Shown one piece after another: positions 45,910 through 53,758 of a stretch of DNA of 64,000 nt. The DNA lies in the NCBI GenBank assembly GCA_016235805.1, contig JACRIY010000001.1:25581-89580 (forward strand), given 5' to 3'. A program made the position numbers and the translations under genes. The notes beneath the pieces were generated by a model. It was not told the DNA's origin. It saw only the letters and a program-made list of their open reading frames with translations, and made no database searches. The DNA is from Rhodocyclales bacterium. GTDB lineage: Bacteria; Pseudomonadota; Gammaproteobacteria; Burkholderiales; Rhodocyclaceae. Positions within the stretch are counted from its first letter, which is position 1. Every line of letters starts with the position of its first letter.

Positions 45910-46575
45910 TCAGTCCGGTTTTCGGCTGCCGCCAAAACGCCCTAGCAGGCCTCTGGCCTTCTGCCGTGCGATGAACGCCTCGTTGCGCGGCCAGGCGCCG
46001 GTTGTCCAACGCGTGCGGATGGCGGAACCCGCGCCGCCGACCAGGCCCATGACCAGCAACAGCACGATGAAGGGCGCGAGGCTGGCGACGATCAGCCATT
46101 CCGCGAACTTGAGCAGCCGTGCCAGGCGCGGCGGCCCGCCCAGCGCCTTTTGCAGCAACGCGATTGTCGCGTAGCAGACGAAGGCATCGACGATCAGGGC
46201 GCCAAAGCCAAAGGGAAGGCGGCAGGCCAGCCCGGAAAGGTCGCTTGTGCCCCACAGCCAAGGCAGGGAAATGCTGCCGGAACAGGCGCGCTCGCCGGCG
46301 CCGAAGGCGATCCAGTTCCCGATGGCGGCCAGTCCCGCCGCCGCCAGGATGCCGAACAGGCCACTGGCCAGCGGCGCCTGCGGGCCGGCGATGAGTGCCG
46401 CGCCGCCCGCCGCGAAGATGCCGCCGGCGACGAAGCCCAGCCAGGGCGGACCGTTGATGTCCTCCTGCCGCAGCGGACCGATGTCGAATGCCGCCAGCAT
46501 CGGCAGTATGCCGGCCGCGATCAGCAGCAAGCCGAGCAGGTGGGCAGCGCCGGGCGTGAGTTGCTGGCGGTTCAT
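45910..46575 (-). CDS. Integral membrane protein, unknown
   Basis: This 221-residue protein has about five hydrophobic helices (14-30, 46-66, 72-92, 120-142, 155-180) and a basic C-terminal tail (RTRWTTGAWPRNEAFIARQKARGLL). Between helices 3 and 4 an extracytosolic loop contains two cysteines (ERACSGS and SGLACRL) that could form a disulfide. I do not recognise the family. It lies 19 bp upstream of the YdjM-like gene in the same direction and may head the transporter operon. Confidence 0.6.
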   Translation of the reverse strand: MNRQQLTPGAAHLLGLLLIAAGILPMLAAFDIGPLRQEDINGPPWLGFVAGGIFAAGGAALIAGPQAPLASGLFGILAAAGLAAIGNWIAFGAGERACSGSISLPWLWGTSDLSGLACRLPFGFGALIVDAFVCYATIALLQKALGGPPRLARLLKFAEWLIVASLAPFIVLLLVMGLVGGAGSAIRTRWTTGAWPRNEAFIARQKARGLLGRFGGSRKPD

Positions 46576-46628
46576 GGTCGCGCCGCTTCGGCGTCCATTG
46601 GCCGCCCGCGACGGAAATACGCCCGCGC

Positions 46629-46880
46629 CTACTGCAGGTAGCTGATTTCCATCTGCGAATCGAGCCCGGTCACCATGTCGAGGATTTCCTCGGTGAATTG
46701 CTCGTCCTCGTCGCTCCAGGTGGCGTCGGGCGCGGTCGAGGCGGTGACCAGCGGGGTGATGTCGAAATCGACGAAACGATCACCGACCTTGAGCACGAAA
46801 ATGCCGGAGGAATGCTCGACCAGTTCCCAGTCGTCAGGGATTTCCAGTTCGGCATTGAGTTGCAGCGACAGCTTTTTCAT
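46629..46880 (-). CDS. Small acidic protein, unknown
   Basis: The 83-residue protein has a strand-rich first half (KKLSLQLNAELEIPDDWEL, then GIFVLKVGDRFVDFDI) and an acidic helical second half (WSDEDEQFTEEILDMVTGLD). There is no signal peptide. ATG at 46880 is chosen because GGAG lies 6 nt upstream; an ATG-equivalent further up at 46913 would add 11 residues. The family is unknown to me. It lies 53 bp before the membrane protein gene in the same direction and diverges from the cyclodeaminase homologue. Confidence 0.6.
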   Translation of the reverse strand: MKKLSLQLNAELEIPDDWELVEHSSGIFVLKVGDRFVDFDITPLVTASTAPDATWSDEDEQFTEEILDMVTGLDSQMEISYLQ

Positions 46881-46972
46881 TTCGATCTCCGGCACAAGTA
46901 ACGATACGCGCATCCTAATGCATCGCGTCGCGACGCGATAGGATTACGCACCGCTTTCCGTCTTTCGCCGCC

Positions 46973-47890
46973 ATGATCAAGCCACCCCTGCTGCTGGACA
47001 ACGCCGCCGTGCGCCGCCACCTCGCGCTCGAGGCCCTGCTGCCAGCCATCGCGCAGGCGCTGATTGATCTTTCCGCCGGGCGCGTGGTGCAGCCCATGCG
47101 CACCGTGCTGGAGCTTGCCGAGCCGGGCAGCCTGCTCTTCGTAAAGCCGGCGCGCACCGCGGGCGCCCTCGCGACCAAGCTGATCACCCAGATGCCGGGC
47201 AACCCCGCGCGCGGGCTGCCGACCATGATCGCCACGCTGCTGCTGCTCGACCCCGCCACGGGCGTGCCGCTGGCGGTGATGGATGCAACCTGGCTGACCG
47301 AGCTGCGCACCGCCGCTGTATCGGCCGTGGCAACGCGCGCCCTGCGCGATGGCAGCCCGAAGCGCCTGGCCATCCTCGGCTCGGGCGCGCTGGCGCGCAG
47401 CCATGCGCGGGCGCTGCGTGCCGTGGTGCCGCTGACCAACATCCGTGTCTGGAGCCCGACCCGCGCCAATGCAATGCGCTGCGCCGCCGAGATCGGCGGC
47501 ACAGCCTGCGCAGATGCGGAATCCGCGGTGCGCGATGCCGATATCGTGGTCACCGTCACCAATGCCAGCACGCCGGTGCTGCTGGGCCGCTGGCTCAAGC
47601 CCGGCGCGCTGGTGCACGCGGTGGGGGCGCCACGCCCCACCTGGCGCGAACTCGATGACGAGGCGATGCGCAACTACGTGATCGCCGACCATCGCCGCGC
47701 GGCCGAGACCGAGTCGGGCGACGTGATCCTGTCCAACTCGACCGTGCAGTGCGAGATCGGCGAAGTGCTCGCCGGCACGGTTCAGGTACCCGCCGGCGCG
47801 ACGGTGATCTTCAAGGCCCTGGGCCAGGCGGTGGAGGACGCCGTGGCGGCGCAACTGGTTTATGCCGCGGCGACTGCGAAAGAGGTTTAG
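46973..47890 (+). CDS. Ornithine cyclodeaminase / mu-crystallin family protein
   Basis: This 305-residue NAD(P)-dependent enzyme of the ornithine cyclodeaminase superfamily has a dimerisation half (QPMRTVLELAEPGSLLFVKPA, GLPTMIATLLLLDPATG, LPLAVMDATWLTELRTAAVSA) and a Rossmann half with ILGSGALARSHARAL. The residues Glu-Leu-Arg-Thr-Ala and the Asp in VGAPRPTWRELDDE correspond to family-conserved positions. Members catalyse deamination of ornithine, alanine or lysine-type substrates, or ketimine reduction. Sequence alone does not separate these. Confidence 0.85.
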   Translation: MIKPPLLLDNAAVRRHLALEALLPAIAQALIDLSAGRVVQPMRTVLELAEPGSLLFVKPARTAGALATKLITQMPGNPARGLPTMIATLLLLDPATGVPLAVMDATWLTELRTAAVSAVATRALRDGSPKRLAILGSGALARSHARALRAVVPLTNIRVWSPTRANAMRCAAEIGGTACADAESAVRDADIVVTVTNASTPVLLGRWLKPGALVHAVGAPRPTWRELDDEAMRNYVIADHRRAAETESGDVILSNSTVQCEIGEVLAGTVQVPAGATVIFKALGQAVEDAVAAQLVYAAATAKEV

Positions 47891-47932
47891 CGCGGAATCG
47901 CTTGTTCCGAGCGATGGGTATTAGTCGAGCGA

Positions 47933-47992
47933 AGCGAGCTGGCAGAAGCCTCCCCGCGAGGGGAGGATGGGAGGGGCGGGCCTTCGATTTGC
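47933..47992 (-). repeat. Intergenic hairpin element (REP-like), copy R5, reverse orientation
   Basis: Reverse copy: TCGAGCGAAGCGAGC, then the hairpin CCTCCCCGCGAGGGGAGG and GGGAGGGGCGGGCC. It lies between convergent genes and may act as a terminator. Confidence 0.75.
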
Positions 47993-48060
47993 TTTTCGCG
48001 TGTTTCGTCATCTATGGATGACACTCGCCGCACTGAGCGTGGCCGCCTGACGCGGCGCGC

Positions 48061-48828
48061 TCAGTGCGCGCGCCGCGCGCGCTGCCAGGCGATCACGGCC
48101 TGGTTGGCGTGGGCGAACATCGGCTCGGAGATTTCACGCGGCAGGTTCTGGCGCAGGGCGGTGAACAGCGCCGCATTGGTTTCCCGCGCCTGTTCCGTGC
48201 TCGCCGCCGCCTCGCTCAGGCAGCGCAACTGGATGTGGGCCAGGGTGTCCGCCGCCAGGCGCCAGCCCAAGAGCGGCATGCGCTGCACCAGCCCCACCAG
48301 CATGCCGCCCAGCGCGGCAAGGATGGGCGCCGCATCGTCGGCGTCGTCGCAGGCGATCATGGCGTGCCAAAGGGCCAGGTGAATATTGCGCCGCAGTTCC
48401 ATCTTGAAATCGACCGCGTCGCCCTCGGCCTGCTCGACGGCTGCATACATGCGCTGGAAACGCGCGTCGGCCGCTGCATCGAGCCCGTTGCGCAAGCCGC
48501 CGAGCAGGACGCTGACGGCGGGCAGCGCGGCGAGCTCGAAGGCCTGCGCGTAGGCCAGTCCCCACTGGTCGATGCCGCCCACCAGCAGGGCCAGGCGCAG
48601 CGCCCGCGCCTCGTCGTCTGCCGCGGCACGCGCCCAGTTGCCGGCGCGCGCGCCGAGTTCCAGCAGCGCCGCCTGCAATGCGGCCTCGTCGCCTTCGGTA
48701 CTGAGGCGGAAGATGCGGGTGAAGGCGTCCTGCGCCATGCGCGCAGCGAGGCGCTGCACTTCGGGAGCGGCCAACACGGCCAGGCCATCATTGGGCGGCA
48801 TGAAGGCGCCGTTATCGCCAGGGGACAT
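48061..48828 (-). CDS. Uncharacterised helical protein
   Basis: This 255-residue soluble protein is mostly helix and rich in Ala and Leu. Segments such as [38 protein letters not shown] and [26 protein letters not shown] suggest an all-alpha fold, possibly repeats of about 40 residues. It has no signal, membrane segment or known motif. AGGA lies 8 nt before the ATG at 48828. It is divergent from the UPF0178 gene with 30 bp between starts. Function unknown. Confidence 0.6.
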   Translation of the reverse strand: MSPGDNGAFMPPNDGLAVLAAPEVQRLAARMAQDAFTRIFRLSTEGDEAALQAALLELGARAGNWARAAADDEARALRLALLVGGIDQWGLAYAQAFELAALPAVSVLLGGLRNGLDAAADARFQRMYAAVEQAEGDAVDFKMELRRNIHLALWHAMIACDDADDAAPILAALGGMLVGLVQRMPLLGWRLAADTLAHIQLRCLSEAAASTEQARETNAALFTALRQNLPREISEPMFAHANQAVIAWQRARRAH

Positions 48829-48858
48829 AATGTGGTTCCTACAACCAAAACCCGCATT

Positions 48859-49314
48859 ATGCAGATCTGGGTCGATGCCGACGCCTGCCCCGGCGTGATC
48901 AAGGAAATCCTGTTTCGCGCCGCCACGCGCCATGCGCTGGCGGTCATCCTCGTCGCCAACCAGATGCTGCGCGTGCCGCCCTCGCCGCACATACGCGCGG
49001 TACAGGTGCCCAAAGGCTTCGACGTGGCCGACAGCTACATCGTCGAACAGGCGGCGGCCGGCGACCTGGTGATCACCGCCGACATTCCGCTGGCGGCGCT
49101 GGTGATCGACAAGCAGGCATTCGCCATCAATCCGCGCGGCGAGCTGTACAGCGCGGAGAACATCCGCCAGTTGCTGGACATGCGCAACTTCATGGATACG
49201 CTGCGCAGCAGCGGCGTCAATACCGGCGGCCCGCCCGCCTTCAACCACGCCGACCGGCAGAATTTCGCCAACCAGCTCGACCGCTTCATCGCGCGGCGGC
49301 CGAAGCCGGCCTGA
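48859..49314 (+). CDS. UPF0178 (DUF188) family protein, YaiI-like
   Basis: The 151-residue protein opens with [18 protein letters not shown], the signature of the DUF188/YaiI family. It continues with [36 protein letters not shown], a PIN-like nuclease fold pattern with conserved Asp residues (D6, D8 and those in VADSYI and TADIPLA). Molecular function is not established; nuclease activity is suspected from the fold. It is transcribed away from the uncharacterised helical gene. Confidence 0.88.
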   Translation: MQIWVDADACPGVIKEILFRAATRHALAVILVANQMLRVPPSPHIRAVQVPKGFDVADSYIVEQAAAGDLVITADIPLAALVIDKQAFAINPRGELYSAENIRQLLDMRNFMDTLRSSGVNTGGPPAFNHADRQNFANQLDRFIARRPKPA

Positions 49315-49327
49315 AGCGGTAACTATG

Positions 49328-49353
49328 CGCCGTGCCGCCAGCGCCGACTCTTG
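49328..49353 (-). repeat. 26-bp dispersed repeat, copy L (consensus-identical)
   Basis: Intergenic copy 13 bp after the UPF0178 gene. It matches the derived consensus at every position and is a useful reference copy. Confidence 0.75.
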
Positions 49354-49430
49354 ATCTGGCACATGGCACGGGGCAAGCGGGGCGAAAACCACCGCGACTA
49401 TAATCGCGGCTCCCCCGCTCATTCCCGACC

Positions 49431-49673
49431 ATGCAACGCTTCCAGCTCCAGGGCGAGTTCATCGAACTCAACGTCCTCCTCAAACTGCTCGCGCTGGCCC
49501 CTTCCGGCGGCGCGGCCAAGGCCATGATCACCAGCGGCACGGTGATCGTCGACGGTGCGGTAGAGACTCGCGTCCGGCGCAAGCTGCGCGCCGGGCAGAC
49601 GGTGCGCGTCGGCGAGCAACGCATCGGCATCGCGGCGCCGAAAACCGTGGACGGCGGGAAGGCAGTCCAGTGA
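49431..49673 (+). CDS. S4-domain RNA-binding protein (YbcJ-like)
   Basis: This 80-residue protein is a single S4 domain: FIELNVLLKLLALAPSGGAAKAMITSGTVIVDGAVETRVRRKLRAGQTVRVG. The Gly-x3-Lys-Ala-x-Ile-x-Ser-Gly turn and the VNG-like VDG-x-V-E-T-R loop are the RNA-contact signature. It matches the YbcJ group of small S4 proteins, thought to bind structured RNA, perhaps rRNA. Its stop overlaps the start of ylqF (GTGA), implying coupling with a ribosome-assembly GTPase. Confidence 0.85.
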   Translation: MQRFQLQGEFIELNVLLKLLALAPSGGAAKAMITSGTVIVDGAVETRVRRKLRAGQTVRVGEQRIGIAAPKTVDGGKAVQ

Positions 49674-50542
49674 CCATCCAGTGGTTCCCCGGCCACATGA
49701 CCTCGGCGCGTCGCAAAGCGGCCGAGACCATGGCGCTGACCGACGTAGTGATCGAGGTCTGCGACGCGCGCCTGCCCGAAGCCAGCAGCAATCCGATGAT
49801 CCGCGAACTGCGCCTGCACCGCCAGCGTCCCTGCCTCAAGCTGCTCAACAAGTCCGACCTCGCCGATCCGGCGGCAACCCAAGCCTGGCTCGACTATTAC
49901 AACAGCCAGCCCGGCGTCAAGGCGGTGGCGATTTCGAGCAAGAGCCCCGGCGAAGCGGCGCGCGTGCCCAGCCTGTGCAAAGGGCTGGCGCCGCATCGCA
50001 ATGACGGCGTCAAGCCCTTGCGCATGCTGATCATGGGCATACCCAACGTCGGCAAATCGACGCTGATGAACGCGCTGCTCAAGCGCCGAGTCGCCGCCGT
50101 CGGCGACGAACCGGCGGTGACCAAGTCGCAGATGTGCATCGACCTGGGGCCCACCATGAGCATCACCGACACGCCCGGCCTGATGTGGCCGAAGATCACC
50201 CACGACAGCGACGGCTTCATGCTCGCCGCCAGCCACGCCATCGGCCGCAATGCGGTGATCGACTCGGAAGTCGCGACCTTCCTCGCCGACCTGCTGCTGC
50301 AACGCTACCCCGCCGCGCTCGGCGCGCGCTACGGGTTCTCCACCACCGGAATGGACGGCATCGGCGTACTGGAAGCGGTCGCCAGGAAGCGGGGTTGCAT
50401 CGTCAAGGGCCGCCGCGGCGGCGAACTCGACCTGGAAAAAGCGGCGATGGTGCTGCTGACCGATTACCGCGGCGGCAAGCTCGGCCGCGTCAGCCTGGAA
50501 ACGCCGGAAAGCCGCGCCGCGATGCTCGTCGCAAGCGTGTGA
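49670..50542 (+). CDS. ylqF: Ribosome biogenesis GTPase YlqF/RbgA
   Basis: This 290-residue circularly permuted GTPase has motif order G4 (NKSD, about 64-67), G1 (GIPNVGKST), G2 and G3 (DTPGLMWP), typical of RbgA/YlqF, which assembles the 50S subunit. The N-terminal WFPGHMTSARRKA is diagnostic. It starts at GTG (49670) overlapping the S4 gene stop. The C-terminus (LLTDYRGGKLGRVSLETPES, then a short tail) is exactly where a second partial copy at 51303-51452 begins, so this 3' end may have been changed by insertion of the PEP-CTERM cassette. Confidence 0.93.
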   Translation: MTIQWFPGHMTSARRKAAETMALTDVVIEVCDARLPEASSNPMIRELRLHRQRPCLKLLNKSDLADPAATQAWLDYYNSQPGVKAVAISSKSPGEAARVPSLCKGLAPHRNDGVKPLRMLIMGIPNVGKSTLMNALLKRRVAAVGDEPAVTKSQMCIDLGPTMSITDTPGLMWPKITHDSDGFMLAASHAIGRNAVIDSEVATFLADLLLQRYPAALGARYGFSTTGMDGIGVLEAVARKRGCIVKGRRGGELDLEKAAMVLLTDYRGGKLGRVSLETPESRAAMLVASV

Positions 50543-50563
50543 GTTCAGGACGCCGGAAACAGC

Positions 50564-50587
50564 GACGGGAGCCGCCCGGCTCCCGTC
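50564..50587 (-). terminator. Terminator of the second PEP-CTERM gene
   Basis: Stem GACGGGAGCC (50564-50573) / GGCTCCCGTC (50578-50587) with a GCCC loop, 10 perfect pairs. On the minus strand it is followed by TGTTT. The stem sequence closely resembles that at 53709-53742. Confidence 0.65.
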
Positions 50588-50608
50588 GTTGACGCAACGC
50601 AGACCAGC

Positions 50609-51139
50609 TCAGACACTCGCGCGCAACTTGCGCCGCCTCGCCGCAAAGCCAACCAGGCCGAGGCCGGCGAGCATCATTGCGTAGGTTTCCGGCTCGGGAA
50701 TCGGTGCGACACCGTTGATTATGAACACCGCGGTGGAGCCATTCCCACCCGGCACAAGTCCAGAGTTCGTGTCCAAAGTGATGCTGTTGGCTGTAAAGCT
50801 GAAGCCAGTAAGAAAGTCCGCGCTGAAGCCGTTGTTGGAGAACAGCGAAAACGAAGTGATGGGCTGGTCGAACCCGCTGAAGGTATTGGACCCAAAGCCG
50901 CCCCAGGCGCTCAAGTCGCGGTTCGACGATATGGTCAGCGTGGTCGCGCCGAAGTCGAAGTCCAGGAAATTGATGATGCCGGTGAATTCGACACCGGCGC
51001 CAATGGTGGCATTCCCCGCGTTTACGGCGGACCCGGAAGAGGTGATCGTGTCACCGAGCAATGAAAAGGCGTGGGCCGGAGCGACTGCCGTGGCTCCCAG
51101 GAGAAACGAGGTTGCGATCAAAGTCCTGATAGGTGTCAT
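50609..51139 (-). CDS. PEP-CTERM sorting-signal protein
   Basis: This 176-residue exported protein has a signal peptide ending PAHA (about residue 24), a beta-rich mature part (FTGIINFLDFDFGATTLTIS, TFSGFDQPITSFSLFS) without cysteines, and the exosortase tail IPEPETYAMMLAGLGLVGFAARRRK. The sandwich-like pattern resembles choice-of-anchor PEP-CTERM proteins. It lies convergent to ylqF, flanked by a terminator and by a regulon palindrome at 51258-51273. The whole cassette is bracketed by two copies of the ylqF 3' end. Confidence 0.85.
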   Translation of the reverse strand: MTPIRTLIATSFLLGATAVAPAHAFSLLGDTITSSGSAVNAGNATIGAGVEFTGIINFLDFDFGATTLTISSNRDLSAWGGFGSNTFSGFDQPITSFSLFSNNGFSADFLTGFSFTANSITLDTNSGLVPGGNGSTAVFIINGVAPIPEPETYAMMLAGLGLVGFAARRRKLRASV

Positions 51140-51257
51140 TGCTATTTCCTTTCTATCGAGTGTGCCGCGCGATCCGGCGAGATGGAACGTGACGTCCGGA
51201 AAACCTTGACCGAAACACGCTTCGCATAACCATATTTTAATCGCGGGCAAGATTCAA

Positions 51258-51273
51258 TAGCCCGGACGGACTA
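51258..51273 (-). promoter_or_regulatory. PEP-CTERM upstream palindrome, copy 2
   Basis: TAGCCCGGACGGACTA, a palindrome with one mismatched pair, 119-134 bp upstream of the start. On the minus strand it shares TTAGTCCG and CTATTGAA with the other copies. Confidence 0.55.
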
Positions 51274-51302
51274 ACGAGCGGCGCGAAGCGCCCAAGCCCG
51301 CG

Positions 51303-51452
51303 CTACTGACCGATTACCGCGGCGGCAAGCTCGGCCGCGTCAGCCTGGAAACACCCGACAGTCGCCTCGCGATGCTCGCCGCCGGCAAATCCCGCCCAGT
51401 CGCGCCGGAGTCGCCGGGCGCGGAAACGGCAAATGCAGATAACATTGCCTGA
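51303..51452 (+). pseudogene. Remnant duplicate of the ylqF 3' end
   Basis: 47 bp (51306-51352) are identical to the 3' end of ylqF (50456-50502), and similarity continues into a different tail, LAMLAAGKSRPVAPESPGAE, before TGA at 51450-51452. The frame has no start or upstream domain, so it is a fragment. It may be the original 3' end of ylqF displaced by the intervening PEP-CTERM cassette, or a stretch brought in by recombination. Confidence 0.75.
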
Positions 51453-51580
51453 GCCAGGGTCTTCGCGTAGAGTCCGGCGGCGATAACAAGAAGCTCTCGG
51501 CGATCGCGGTCGATGGCAAGGGGGCTTGGGCGAAGCCGGCCCGTCAAGGGGGATGGATACATGCAAGGCCTTGGGGAGCG

Positions 51581-52702
51581 ATGAGTTCCATGCGCAATGC
51601 CGTCGCCATCGGCGCAGCGCTGCTCGTCTTTGCCCTGGCCGGGGTACTCGGCGCCTGTGCGCCCGTGTCTCCCAAAGCACAGAAGGCCGCAGTGCCGCAG
51701 CGCCTGCTCTGGCCGGCGCCGCCGGACCAGCCGCGCTTCGAATTCGAGACCGTCCTGCAATCGGCGATCGACATCGCGCCGGAGACGGACTCCGACCGCT
51801 GGCAACGCGCGCTGCAGGGCCGGACCGCGGCGAACGATGCGCCGGTGATCAACAAGCCGACGGCGATCGCCAGCCGCGACGGGCGAACCTACGTCGCCGA
51901 GCCGGCGGCAAAGGCGATCACCGTGTTCGACGCCTCGCGTGGCAAGCTGTTTCGCTTCGGCCTGCGCGAGCCGAACGACCTGAAGCGGCCGCAGGCCCTT
52001 GCCATCGACGGCAGCGGCAAGGTTTATGTGCTCGACACGCACTTGCGCAAGGTGATGGTGTTCGATGCCATCGGCCTGTTCATCGACTCCATCGATCTCG
52101 GCACCCGATTCTCGAACCCCGTCGGCGTGGCGGTGACGGCCGACGGCTCCACGGTGTATGTGGTCGACCGCGGCAATGTCGAGCAGGACGACCACAAGGT
52201 GGTCGCGCTGGCACCCGACGGCAGAGAACGCTTCCGACTCGGACCGCGCGGCAGTGCTGCGGGGCAGTTCAACATACCGCTGGCGGCGGCGGTGGCCGGC
52301 GATGGTTCCCTGTACGTGGTCGATTCCGGGAACTTCCGGGTGCAGGCATTCGATTCCCGCGGCAGATTCAGGTTTCAGTTCGGCGGCCTGGGCACCGCGT
52401 TCGGCAATTTTTCGCGACCGCGGTCCATCGCGCTGGACCCGGATGGCAACGTGTATGTCGCCGACGGCGGTTTCAACAATGTCCAGATCTTCAGTCCCAC
52501 CGGGGATTTGCTGATGCCGCTGGGTACGCTCAACCGCGAACCCGGACCCGGAAACTTCGCCCTGCTGGCGGGCATTGCGATCGATGAAACCCGGCGCCTG
52601 TATGTCCTCGACCACTATTTCAAGAAGATCGAGGTGTATCGCTGGCTCGGCGGCACCGAACAGCACCGTCCGGTGACCGCGGAGAACACGACATCGCGCT
52701 GA
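51581..52702 (+). CDS. NHL-repeat beta-propeller lipoprotein
   Basis: The 373-residue lipoprotein has a lipobox LGAC (Cys26, numbered from 51581; an ATG at 51590 is an alternative start). After a short linker, about six NHL-type blades run from residue 85 to 355, with repeats such as RPQALAIDGSGKVYVLDTHLRKVMVFD, NPVGVAVTADGSTVYVVD and RPRSIALDPDGNVYVADGG. Such propellers bind proteins or polymers. It lies 14 bp upstream of a multiheme cytochrome gene in the same operon, so it may scaffold that cytochrome at the outer membrane. Confidence 0.85.
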   Translation: MSSMRNAVAIGAALLVFALAGVLGACAPVSPKAQKAAVPQRLLWPAPPDQPRFEFETVLQSAIDIAPETDSDRWQRALQGRTAANDAPVINKPTAIASRDGRTYVAEPAAKAITVFDASRGKLFRFGLREPNDLKRPQALAIDGSGKVYVLDTHLRKVMVFDAIGLFIDSIDLGTRFSNPVGVAVTADGSTVYVVDRGNVEQDDHKVVALAPDGRERFRLGPRGSAAGQFNIPLAAAVAGDGSLYVVDSGNFRVQAFDSRGRFRFQFGGLGTAFGNFSRPRSIALDPDGNVYVADGGFNNVQIFSPTGDLLMPLGTLNREPGPGNFALLAGIAIDETRRLYVLDHYFKKIEVYRWLGGTEQHRPVTAENTTSR

Positions 52703-52716
52703 CAAGACGCCTCGAA

Positions 52717-53679
52717 ATGAGAATGACCACCATGCCCGCAAGCACCCATAACACCGCCGCAAACCCGTGGCCCGACCGCCGGTTGCTGCTGCGCGGCAAG
52801 GCCCTGCAACGGCTTTCCTGTGTGCTTGGGCTGGTGCTGCTCGCTGGCGAATGCCTGGCCGACGGCGACCTGACGACAGGATTTTCCAACCAGGCCACCA
52901 TCCGCAATACGCGCCACAACCTGACGCAACGGCAGGCCACCGGCGGGCCGGCCGGCGTCATCATGGATACCTACCGCAACGATTACGGACAAGTCTGCGT
53001 CTATTGCCACACGCCGCATGGATCGAACGCCAGCGTCGCGGCGCCCCTGTGGAACCGCAGCATCCCCAGTACTACCTATAACGTTTATAGCTCCAACAGC
53101 CTGACGCAAACACCGTCGCAACCGGGGTCCGCCTCGCTGATATGCCTCTCCTGCCATGACGGGCAGCAGGCCGTGGACGCGGTCATGAACATGCCCGGCT
53201 CCGGTCGCTACAACGCGACGCCGAGTCCGGGCTTCCTCAGCACCTGGAGCAATCCCAGCGGACTGGGGCCCTTCGCGCACCTGGGCCTCAACGAGGCGGA
53301 ATGCCTGGGCTGCCACTCCCCGGGCCAGACTCCTATCTACAAGGTCGGTGCAGCCGATTTCACCATCGCCGCGATAGGTACCGACCTGCGCGACGACCAT
53401 CCGGTCGGGGTCAAATTTCCCGCTGCCAACGGCAACGGCACCGACTGGAAGACGCCTGGCGGCTCCGTTACCGGTGCAAAATTCTTCGACGAAAACGGAA
53501 ACGGACGGATGGAAAAGGGCGAGATCCGTCTCTACGACTATGGTGGCGGCCCCTCCGTCGAATGCGGTTCCTGCCATGATCCGCATGGCGTCGCCACGGT
53601 CGGAACCATTTTCAACGCCACCTTCCTGCGCAAGCCGAACTCCGGCAGCGCGGTTTGCCTGACCTGTCACTCGAAATAG
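52717..53679 (+). CDS. Exported pentaheme c-type cytochrome (doubled-CXXCH family)
   Basis: About 320 residues, with a signal peptide ending around residue 48 and five CXXCH heme motifs at residues 94, 143, 196, 283 and 314 (CVYCH, CLSCH, CLGCH, CGSCH, CLTCH). CVYCHTPHG and CGSCHDPHG match the doubled-CXXCH cytochrome family. Between hemes 3 and 4 is an EF-hand-like loop (D258-x-N-x-N-G-x5-E269) that could bind calcium. Co-encoded with an NHL lipoprotein, it may take part in extracellular electron transfer; this is inference. The start has a weak ribosome-binding site. Confidence 0.87.
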   Translation: MRMTTMPASTHNTAANPWPDRRLLLRGKALQRLSCVLGLVLLAGECLADGDLTTGFSNQATIRNTRHNLTQRQATGGPAGVIMDTYRNDYGQVCVYCHTPHGSNASVAAPLWNRSIPSTTYNVYSSNSLTQTPSQPGSASLICLSCHDGQQAVDAVMNMPGSGRYNATPSPGFLSTWSNPSGLGPFAHLGLNEAECLGCHSPGQTPIYKVGAADFTIAAIGTDLRDDHPVGVKFPAANGNGTDWKTPGGSVTGAKFFDENGNGRMEKGEIRLYDYGGGPSVECGSCHDPHGVATVGTIFNATFLRKPNSGSAVCLTCHSK

Positions 53680-53708
53680 GATTGCGCCCGAGCAAAGAGC
53701 TTGCAGCA

Positions 53709-53742
53709 AACGACAACGGGAGCCGAAGCTCCCGTTGTCGTT
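53709..53742. terminator. Bidirectional terminator between cytochrome and third PEP-CTERM gene
   Basis: A 15-bp perfect stem, AACGACAACGGGAGC (53709-53723) / GCTCCCGTTGTCGTT (53728-53742), with a CGAA loop. It lies between convergent genes and ends in T/A-rich flanks on both sides. Confidence 0.75.
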
Positions 53743-53758
53743 GCAATGGCCGGCCGGA

